Source of the DNA: Microcoleus sp. FACHB-68
GTDB taxonomy: Bacteria; Cyanobacteriota; Cyanobacteriia; Cyanobacteriales; Oscillatoriaceae
NCBI RefSeq assembly: GCF_014695715.1
Contig: NZ_JACJOT010000003.1
Coordinates: 284,116-348,115, forward strand
Reading direction: 5' to 3'
DNA length: 64,000 nucleotides
Part shown: piece after piece, positions 28,709-34,981 of the stretch
Layout of the letters: each line of letters opens with the position of its first letter
Numbering within the stretch: the stretch's first letter is position 1
The notes under the pieces: generated by a model
Databases searched by the model: none
Told to the model about the DNA's origin: nothing
Seen by the model: only the letters and a program-made list of their open reading frames with translations
Translations under genes and position numbers: made by a program

Positions 28709-28710
28709 GA

Positions 28711-28762
28711 GGGCATGGGGCATGGGGCATTGGGCATGGGGCATGGGGCATGGGGCATGGGG
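28711..28762. repeat. Heptanucleotide tandem repeat GGGCATG
   Basis: Seven near-perfect copies of GGGCATG (one as GGGCATT), immediately after the GH57 stop. The complementary array CCCCATG recurs at 43551-43634 and 46798-46831. These are short tandemly repeated sequences of the kind known in filamentous cyanobacteria. Confidence 0.92.
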
Positions 28763-28786
28763 AAAATTAAGTGTTCTCCCCTCTGC

Positions 28787-28866
28787 CACTCAGGACTCAG
28801 GACTCAGGACTCAGCACTCTCCCACTCTCCCACTCTCCCACTCTCCCACTCAGGACTCAGCACTCA
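28787..28866. repeat. Tandem repeats CACTCAGGACT and CTCCCA
   Basis: Blocks of GGACTCA (x3), CACTCTCC (x5) and GGACTCAGCACTC. The same GGACTCAGCACT family occurs at 43455-43485 (complement) and 55283-55314. Confidence 0.88.
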
Positions 28867-28871
28867 AAACC

Positions 28872-28909
28872 AGGCTTCCTCTATACCAACGAGGGAGCCT
28901 GAGCTTTTT
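28872..28909 (+). terminator. Terminator after the GH57 gene
   Basis: AGGCTTCCTC and GAGGGAGCCT pair over 10 bp with one G-T, followed by GAGCTTTTT. Confidence 0.78.
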
Positions 28910-29062
28910 AGGGCCAACGCAGTTATAGCCCTTTTCTGAGAGAATATTAAGTTTTGTTTCAAAAACGCATTCTGTAAAAATTTATACAGAATTTGCTGAT
29001 ATCTTAAATAGAGAAGGCAAACAAGCCCATCTTTTTTCTCAGAAAAACAGGAGGAACCGAGA

Positions 29063-29257
29063 ATGTCCACTCAAGATCAAGCGCGTGCGTTGATGATGCG
29101 TCACCACCACCAGATCAAGAATCGGCAGCAGTCGATGCTCTCCCGTGCAGCGGCAGAAGTTGGACTCGAAGCCGATGACTACTGGAGCAACATTCAAGGC
29201 AAACCTCACTCCAGCTTCTCTGTTTCCTACGACCGCTCTCATTCGACGATGAGCTAA
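29063..29257 (+). CDS. Small protein, tandem paralogue 1 (64 aa), unknown function
   Basis: 64 residues. The first 35 (MSTQDQARALMMRH, then IKNRQQSMLSR) are Gln/Arg/Met-rich and helical; the last 29 are Ser/His/Tyr-rich (YWSNIQGKPHSS, then SHSTMS). No Cys, no signal peptide, no membrane segment. Strong AGGAGG lies 8 nt before the ATG. A second gene 49 bp downstream repeats the first part almost exactly but has a different tail. I do not recognise the family. Conserved codons in the shared half and the two good ribosome sites make both genes convincing. Confidence 0.8.
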   Translation: MSTQDQARALMMRHHHQIKNRQQSMLSRAAAEVGLEADDYWSNIQGKPHSSFSVSYDRSHSTMS

Positions 29258-29305
29258 TTTTTATCTCTTTATTGCATTACATTGACTACACCGGAGGAAT
29301 TTAAA

Positions 29306-29449
29306 ATGTCTACTCAAGATCAAGCTCGCGCCCTGATGATGCGTCACCAGCACCAAATCAAAAATCGGCAGCAGTCGATGCTTTCGCGCTCAGCAGCAGA
29401 AGTGGGACTCGATGCAACTCAAGTCAACAATCTGCCTCCTGTTGAGTGA
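29306..29449 (+). CDS. Small protein, tandem paralogue 2 (47 aa), unknown function
   Basis: 47 residues. Positions 1-36 match paralogue 1 at all but a few residues (RHQHQIKN for RHHHQIKN, SRSAAEVGLD for SRAAAEVGLE); after that the tail is a short unrelated ATQVNNLPPVE. GGAGGAAT lies 6-13 nt upstream of the ATG. The pair is probably cotranscribed and ends in a terminator at 29594. The duplication is not recent, because synonymous sites differ. The constant front with replaced tail could mean a leader or docking helix with a variable payload. Confidence 0.75.
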   Translation: MSTQDQARALMMRHQHQIKNRQQSMLSRSAAEVGLDATQVNNLPPVE

Positions 29450-29593
29450 ACTGTAATTGCTGTAATGCAGTTGTAGGATCGTTGCTTGGATTTTGCCTCC
29501 TAGGGTTGCATCTGGATCGGGCAGCCGGCTGATGCACCTAGCTAAAAAAAACAATTAAATCACCCAGATCAATTGAATAACAAAACCAATCGA

Positions 29594-29632
29594 GGGCGTC
29601 TTCTCCAGCAGGAAGCGCCCTTAAATTTTTTT
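29594..29632 (+). terminator. Terminator after the small paralogue pair
   Basis: GGGCG-T-CTTC pairs with GAAGCGCCC across TCCAGCAG, then TTAAATTTTTTT. Confidence 0.8.
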
Positions 29633-29747
29633 GTCTTCAAGAATTCACGATCTAGCTGATCTGAGTCCATATCAAGTGTGAGGCTGCTTTTGGATTAAGC
29701 TAAATTTGGATATCTAAGATGTCCTGAAGACAAATTCTGAATGGGCG

Positions 29748-30992
29748 ATGCAAGAACTTCTCTCCTCCATGCCTCAGCCAGACTGCTTATCAATGAATTT
29801 GACCGGCATCCCTAGAAAAACCGGCCCAGTTGGCGAGCAAATTGACTTATCCGTAACCCTCAACTTCGATGAATCGTGGCAGTCGGTGTTGGAGGGGCGC
29901 TTCAAATTTGGCCTGATCCGGGGCCGGCTAAGGCTGAAGCTCGAAAACTGCAAAATGCTGCAAGAGTCGCAGCAGGAAGCCGGCAGTGACATGGTAACGC
30001 TGATAGACGAGCCGGCAGCCGAAAAGCCCAATCCCTGCCAGTGTCAGGTGATCACCGGCGGGGGTGAGACAGAACCCAGCTGGATATTTGCAGCTCCATC
30101 TAGCCAAGCTGTTCTCCAAGGTTCTCTCAAGAATTTCCCTTTGGGAACGTTGCAAGTCACGAGTCTGCCTTGCCAAGTGCAAGCGATCTTTGATGTGTTG
30201 CCGGCAGATACAGAAATTACTGAAATTGAGGGATTGTGGCCACCTGAAATCAGCCCAAACAAACTTTCTATTTTAGAAAAAAAATTAACGGGGGCAATTG
30301 TTGAGTTTAACCTCAAGCCTTCTCTGATTCGGGTGGCGGCGCTGCAATATACTTCGCTGCAAGAACAGTCATCTTGGAGTAGTAACGGCAGTGAAGATTC
30401 GGCAATCGCGCCGGCTGAACTTGCAGAAGTTATTGACAAGATTGTGGCAGATCAAACCAATGATTTTTTCGAGTTGGCTAAACTGGCGGAACTTAATCCC
30501 GCTGAAGATTTTGCCGGTGCAAATTTGCTAGGCGTAACCTTAGTGGGTGTGGATTTGAGTGGGGCAAATCTTGTTGGGGCAAACCTGCGGGGTGCGCTGC
30601 TTAATGATGCGGATCTGTCCAGTGCAAATTTAAGTGGGGCAAATCTTGCCGGTGCCGATCTCAGCGGTGCTTTGTTGAGTGATGCAAATATCATGAATGC
30701 GGATTTGCATCTTTGTGGGTTAGCTTTAGCAAATTTAAGCGGGGCGAATCTTGCCGGCGCGAATTTGAGGGAGGCAAGTTTGAGCAATGCCAATTTAAGC
30801 GGGGCGAATCTTAGCGGGGCAAATCTGACGGATGCGGATTTAAATCATGCGGGGTTGGTGTTAACAAATCTTGCCGATGTTGAGCTTGCCGGTGCCAATG
30901 TGGAGGGGGCGCGATTTCGCAATGATTCTGGAATTTCTAGACAAATGCAGGAAGCATTGCAAGAACGCGGTGCAATTTTAGAGGATTTATAG
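29748..30992 (+). CDS. Pentapeptide-repeat protein with unique N-terminal domain
   Basis: 414 residues. Residues 1-210 form a domain I do not recognise (beta-rich pattern such as IDLSVTLNFDESWQSVLEGRF). Residues about 250-390 hold some 25 A(D/N)LSX pentapeptides, predicted as a beta-helix. The end (FRNDSGISRQM..AL.ERGAILEDL) is a cap shared with the next gene. The ATG at 29748 lacks a ribosome site. It is 39 bp upstream of the TPR-pentapeptide gene, same strand, so they probably form an operon. Confidence 0.88.
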   Translation: MQELLSSMPQPDCLSMNLTGIPRKTGPVGEQIDLSVTLNFDESWQSVLEGRFKFGLIRGRLRLKLENCKMLQESQQEAGSDMVTLIDEPAAEKPNPCQCQVITGGGETEPSWIFAAPSSQAVLQGSLKNFPLGTLQVTSLPCQVQAIFDVLPADTEITEIEGLWPPEISPNKLSILEKKLTGAIVEFNLKPSLIRVAALQYTSLQEQSSWSSNGSEDSAIAPAELAEVIDKIVADQTNDFFELAKLAELNPAEDFAGANLLGVTLVGVDLSGANLVGANLRGALLNDADLSSANLSGANLAGADLSGALLSDANIMNADLHLCGLALANLSGANLAGANLREASLSNANLSGANLSGANLTDADLNHAGLVLTNLADVELAGANVEGARFRNDSGISRQMQEALQERGAILEDL

Positions 30993-31031
30993 ATTAGAAT
31001 GCTGCCGATTTTATGAGGGTGTTTGTGAGAT

Positions 31032-32078
31032 ATGAATGAAGCCGATCTGTTGCTGAAACAAGGGATTTCACAATATCAAACAGGTGAGTTTGAAGCTGCC
31101 TTACAGTCTTGGCAACAAGCACTGGCAGCCTATCAAAATATTCCTGATCGCCGTAAGGAAGGGGCGGCGATGGGGAATTTGGGGGCGGCTTACCAGGCTT
31201 TAGGAAATTTGACAGAAGCAATCGCTTGTTATCACCGGCATCTAGAAATTGCCCAGGAAATTCAAGATCGGCGCGGCGAGAGTAATGCGCTGTTGAATCT
31301 AGGAAATGCTTTTTATGCGTTAGGAGAGTTCGCCCGTGGTATGGAATACCAGCAGCGGCGGCTGGGTATGGCGCGAGAAATGCAAAACCGGCTTGATGAG
31401 GGACAGACGCTGGGAAATCTCAGATTAACTTATCAGGCTTTGGGAGAGGATGAGCCGGCAAGTGAGTGTCATCAGACGCAGCTAGAAATTGCACGGGAGT
31501 TGTTTTTAGCGGGGACAGAAACAGATTTCGTGGCACTAGCGGAAAGTTTAGGATTGAATACGGTTGAGGATCTTGCCGGCGCTGATTTAAGTGGTTTTAA
31601 CCTGCACTATGCCGATTTGTGTGGGGCGAATTTAATGGGTACGAATTTGACGGGTGCGAAGTTGACGTTAGCCGATCTTGCCGGGGCGAATTTAAGTGGG
31701 GCAAATTTATCGGATGCTCAATTAGTGAATGCAAATCTTGCCGGGGCGAATTTAAGTTTGGCTAATTTAATTGGTGCTGATCTGCGGACAAATCTGAGTA
31801 GTGCTAATCTTACCGGCGCACAGATGAATGAGGCGAATTTAAGCAGTGCTTATTTAAGCCGTGCGAATCTTGCCGGTGCTCATTTGCATGGTGCTAATTT
31901 AAAGGATGCGGATCTGACGGGGGTGAATCTTGCCGGCGCTGATTTGAGTGGTGCTGATTTAACGCGGGTGAATTTCACAAATGCGAAGTTGGAAAAAACT
32001 CGCTTTGCCGGCAATTCAGGAGTTTGTGAGGAAATGAAGCGAGAATTAAGCCAACGTGGCGCAATTTTTGAAGAGTAA
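31032..32078 (+). CDS. TPR-pentapeptide fusion protein
   Basis: 348 residues. Residues 1-150 are three to four TPRs (LLLKQGISQYQTGEFEAAL; GNLGAAYQALGNLTEAIACY; NLGNAFYALGEFARG), and residues 175-325 are about 30 pentapeptide repeats (ADLSG, ANLAG). The C-terminal cap (FAGNSGVCEEMKRELSQRGAIFEE) matches that of the upstream protein. TPRs bind partner proteins, so this may be a soluble adaptor with a rigid beta-helix rod. No signal peptide. The two genes probably arose by sharing the pentapeptide module. Confidence 0.9.
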   Translation: MNEADLLLKQGISQYQTGEFEAALQSWQQALAAYQNIPDRRKEGAAMGNLGAAYQALGNLTEAIACYHRHLEIAQEIQDRRGESNALLNLGNAFYALGEFARGMEYQQRRLGMAREMQNRLDEGQTLGNLRLTYQALGEDEPASECHQTQLEIARELFLAGTETDFVALAESLGLNTVEDLAGADLSGFNLHYADLCGANLMGTNLTGAKLTLADLAGANLSGANLSDAQLVNANLAGANLSLANLIGADLRTNLSSANLTGAQMNEANLSSAYLSRANLAGAHLHGANLKDADLTGVNLAGADLSGADLTRVNFTNAKLEKTRFAGNSGVCEEMKRELSQRGAIFEE

Positions 32079-32221
32079 TTTTACGGCTGGAATGCTTCTT
32101 TAGCTATCTTTTCCAGATGGTTTGTGAATTCTGGGAAAATCCCGTCTTGTTTGGCAAATCGCTTAGGTTATACTTTGATCATATTTTTTAGATTTTATAA
32201 GTTTGTTGTCTACCATGAAAG

Positions 32222-32265
32222 GAAAAATAACTTTATTTTCTTCAATCCAATTAAAGTTATTTTTC
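32222..32265. terminator. AT-rich bidirectional hairpin between convergent genes
   Basis: Perfect 14-bp arms GAAAAATAACTTTA (32222-32235) and TAAAGTTATTTTTC (32252-32265) between the stops of the TPR-pentapeptide gene and the aminopeptidase gene. A/T ends give a T-run on both strands. Confidence 0.65.
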
Positions 32266-32278
32266 TGAGTTAAGCAAG

Positions 32279-33661
32279 TCAATTGGCTCCAATCAAATCC
32301 TCAATTTCTTCTGCTTTATTCGGCAAAGCTGCTGTCAAAATTTCAGTACCTTTTCCCGTAACTAATACATCATCTTCAATCCGAATTCCGCGCACATCGG
32401 CAAATTTTTCTAATTTATCCCAGTTCACGCTATTCTGATGTTTTGAGCGTAAATTTGGGTCATTTAAAATCGCCGGCACTTGATAAAATCCAGGCTCAAT
32501 CGTGACTAACATTCCTGCACTTAAGAGGCGATTTAAGCGGAGATAGCCTAAGCCAAAGCGATGACTTCTGACTCGATCTTCTTGGTAGCCGGCCAAATCT
32601 CCCAAATCTTCCATATCGTGAACATCTAATCCGAGTAAATGTCCGATTCCGTGAGGGAAAAATAAGGCGTGAACATCCATTTCTACTAAATATTCAGCAG
32701 CACCGCGCAAAATTCCTAAATCGACTAATCCTTGGGCGATAATTTGGCAGGCAAGGAGATGAATATCCCGATAATCTACGCCAGGGCGGATTTTTTCAAT
32801 ACAAGCATCATGGGCGGCTAAAACTATGTCGTAAATATCGCGCTGGGTGGGAGAAAATTTGCCAGAAACCGGCCAGGTGCGCGTCACGTCAGCCGCCCAT
32901 CCTAAAGTTGTTTCAGCGCCGACATCTGCTAACAGTAAATCGCCGGGTTGTAGGGGGTGATGATATTGATCATTGTGCAAAACTTCTCCGCAGACAGTGA
33001 CAATGCTGGAATAGGAACAGCCCATATTATGTGATATAATATGGCTCTCCATTGCAGAACGAACACCGGCTTCGATTTCGGCTGTCTGTGTTGCTCTCAT
33101 TCCGGCTTTGTGCGCTTCCACTGTGACAACACCGGCTTGTCGCAATTCGGCTAAGGCAGCATCATCATGAGTGAGGCGCAGGGAGATGATTGCTTGGGTT
33201 AATTTTAAATCAATTCCTTCGGGTGAATTGGCAGGAAAAATAGGCCGATTTAATATTTGAGACTGTTGCTGTTGCGTTGCCATATTTTGCACAGCAATAG
33301 TGCCGGCATCGGCAGCGCGGGATGGCAATTCTGTCATGGGAAATGCGGCATCTGCACCGATAACCGTAGCAATTTCGTCACGTTTCGGCATTTCTCCATG
33401 CCATAGCGCACTATCAGCCGGCGCATCATCCATAAACAGTTCCAACTTCCCGGCTTCTAGGCGAATTGCGGCATTTTCTATTGGCAAGCCGGCAAAATAA
33501 AGGAAGTGACTGCTGGCACGAAAAGGATAGGTATTGGCGGGAAAATTGCGTGAACAACTGTGTCCTGACCAAAGAATAACCGGAAAATCAATTAATTTGG
33601 CTAATTGCTGCCGGCGGCGACGTAGTGCCGGTGCCATAGAGAAATCTTTAGGAATGTGCAT
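32279..33661 (-). CDS. Xaa-Pro aminopeptidase (M24B)
   Basis: 460 residues. An N-terminal aminopeptidase P domain (about 1-150) precedes the pita-bread catalytic domain. Metal ligands are visible: Asp in LLADVGAE, Asp in WAADVTRTWPV, His in FFPHGIGHLLGLDVHDME, Glu in TIEPGFY and Glu in RGIRIEDDVLV. This is a two-metal peptidase that releases the N-terminal residue ahead of proline, PepP-like, cytosolic, for peptide turnover. The ATG at 33661 is the first in frame and has no strong ribosome site. Confidence 0.92.
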   Translation of the reverse strand: MHIPKDFSMAPALRRRRQQLAKLIDFPVILWSGHSCSRNFPANTYPFRASSHFLYFAGLPIENAAIRLEAGKLELFMDDAPADSALWHGEMPKRDEIATVIGADAAFPMTELPSRAADAGTIAVQNMATQQQQSQILNRPIFPANSPEGIDLKLTQAIISLRLTHDDAALAELRQAGVVTVEAHKAGMRATQTAEIEAGVRSAMESHIISHNMGCSYSSIVTVCGEVLHNDQYHHPLQPGDLLLADVGAETTLGWAADVTRTWPVSGKFSPTQRDIYDIVLAAHDACIEKIRPGVDYRDIHLLACQIIAQGLVDLGILRGAAEYLVEMDVHALFFPHGIGHLLGLDVHDMEDLGDLAGYQEDRVRSHRFGLGYLRLNRLLSAGMLVTIEPGFYQVPAILNDPNLRSKHQNSVNWDKLEKFADVRGIRIEDDVLVTGKGTEILTAALPNKAEEIEDLIGAN

Positions 33662-33730
33662 AATAATGTCAATGACAGATTGGGTATTTTAGATTGTAGA
33701 TTTTAGATAGGTCATTTAGTCAAAAATTTT

Positions 33731-34165
33731 ATGAAAACTTCTAAGCAAACTCATCAAAATGCGATCCAAGGGCGGAATTGGCCCATTGATCAATTGCCGG
33801 GATTGAGCGCTCAAAATCAATCTCAACTCGAAGAATGCGGCATTACCACGACAGCACAACTGATTAAAAAAGCCGGCACTCCTGCAAGCCGGTTAGCGCT
33901 GGCAAATCAATTGCAAATTCACATTCAATATGTTAATAAATGGGTGGCGCTGGCAAATCTGGCTCGCATTCCTAGCGTTGGCTGTCAATATTGCGGACTT
34001 TTGCTGCACGCCGGCATCGCTTCTGTGGCGCAATTAGCGCAAACGCCGACTCACAGATTACATCAACAAATTCTCCGCCTGCAAGTGGCGACGCTGCAAC
34101 GCCGCGATCTTTGTCCCTCTGTTGAAGAAGTGGCGCAGTGGATTCAACAAGCGAAATTACTTTAA
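33731..34165 (+). CDS. DUF4332 protein with helix-hairpin-helix-like repeats
   Basis: 144 residues. Two HhH-like repeats (INQLPGLSAQNQSQLEECGITTTAQLIKKA and ARIPSVGCQYCGLLLHAGIASVAQLAQ type) match the DUF4332 family, whose fold resembles nonspecific DNA-binding modules. Role unknown, DNA or protein contact is inferred. It starts 69 bp from the aminopeptidase gene, divergently. Confidence 0.82.
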   Translation: MKTSKQTHQNAIQGRNWPIDQLPGLSAQNQSQLEECGITTTAQLIKKAGTPASRLALANQLQIHIQYVNKWVALANLARIPSVGCQYCGLLLHAGIASVAQLAQTPTHRLHQQILRLQVATLQRRDLCPSVEEVAQWIQQAKLL

Positions 34166-34254
34166 AAATTGAGGGAAAGAAATAATCTTGAACTCATTAT
34201 TTGCTGAGGGTGAAAGAATGAGCATTCCAGAATTTTTAATCGCGGATTAAACCC

Positions 34255-34405
34255 AGATTTTATATCAGTCCTCTTTAGAGGACTTTCGCTATTAGCCTGG
34301 GATTTGAATCCCAGGCGGTTACGGGGTCAAGCGCTTAGCCCGCCAGCCCGCCTGGGAGTTAAGTCCCTAGCTAATAGCTAAAGTCAGTTGAAACTGACTC
34401 ATATC
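34255..34405. repeat. Multi-palindrome REP/MITE-like element
   Basis: Three perfect palindromic hairpins lie in 135 bp: AGTCCTCT-TT-AGAGGACT (34267-34284), GCCTGGGATT-TG-AATCCCAGGC (34295-34316) and AGTCAGTT-GA-AACTGACT (34382-34399). GCTATTAG (34288-34295) and CTAATAGC (34371-34378) pair across the middle. No open frame. This fits a non-autonomous mobile palindromic element. Confidence 0.75.
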
Positions 34406-34518
34406 AAGTCGGGTGCATCCCTGATTCCTAATAATATTGGGAAAGTGGGAGCATCTTGCTCCCTAAAATAACAGTTTGGAAGGATACCGGCACGCGGCCG
34501 GCACCCTAAGATTAATCA

Positions 34519-34704
34519 TTATTCATCTTTATTATTTTTGTCCTTGTAAGTAGCAATATGAATAGTTGTCATCCCGACATCTATTACAATCCCTAAAGCC
34601 GGATGAAGGAAGCCGGCACCCACACCGATTGCAAATTCAGTCAGCAGAGTGGCGATAAAAATTTGTTTCTTGGAAAATTTGGGTTTGCGTTGTTGCGGTT
34701 TCAT
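34519..34704 (-). CDS. Small membrane protein, unknown function
   Basis: 61 residues: a basic N-terminus (KPQQRKPKFSKK), a hydrophobic segment (about 15-45, with GVGAGFLHPALGIVIDVG) and a charged tail (YKDKNNKDE). I do not recognise it. ATG at 34704 has AGAGG 9 nt upstream, and is chosen over an upstream start at 34773 that adds an unrelated 23-residue stretch. Confidence 0.6.
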   Translation of the reverse strand: MKPQQRKPKFSKKQIFIATLLTEFAIGVGAGFLHPALGIVIDVGMTTIHIATYKDKNNKDE

Positions 34705-34870
34705 GGAATTCAACCTCTTTCTCGTCGTTGAATTCACGATATTTTTGGGGTAGTGAGGCAAAGCAAGACGCACACTTGCACCTCTGAAAAGCTGTGTATA
34801 ATCAGAGAAATCAGTAGTTTGGGGTAGATGAATGGTTTAGGGTATCCCCAAACTTTGTAGTGTTGCAAGT

Positions 34871-34945
34871 CGCCCCCCTAACCCCCCAAAATTGGGGGGA
34901 ACCGGCATTCAAAGTCCCCCAGAATTGGGGGATTTAGGGGGCAGA
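34871..34945. repeat. G/C-run palindromes in the leader of the STAND gene
   Basis: CCCCCCAAAATTGGGGGG (34882-34899) and TCCCCCAGAATTGGGGGA (34915-34932), flanked by CCCCCTAA and TTTAGGGGG, so the whole block can also fold as one long imperfect hairpin. It sits 37 bp before the likely start codon. Confidence 0.85.
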
Positions 34946-34981
34946 TCAAGAGATCCCCAATCTTTAATCCCCAATTATTCT

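Noticed and set aside
28711..28866. Heptamer and GGACTCA arrays considered as CRISPR
   Set aside because: Units are 7-12 bp and back to back without unique spacers, and no cas genes are near.
34255..34405. Palindromes considered as a tRNA gene
   Set aside because: Arms do not form a cloverleaf and no anticodon loop or conserved T-loop is found.
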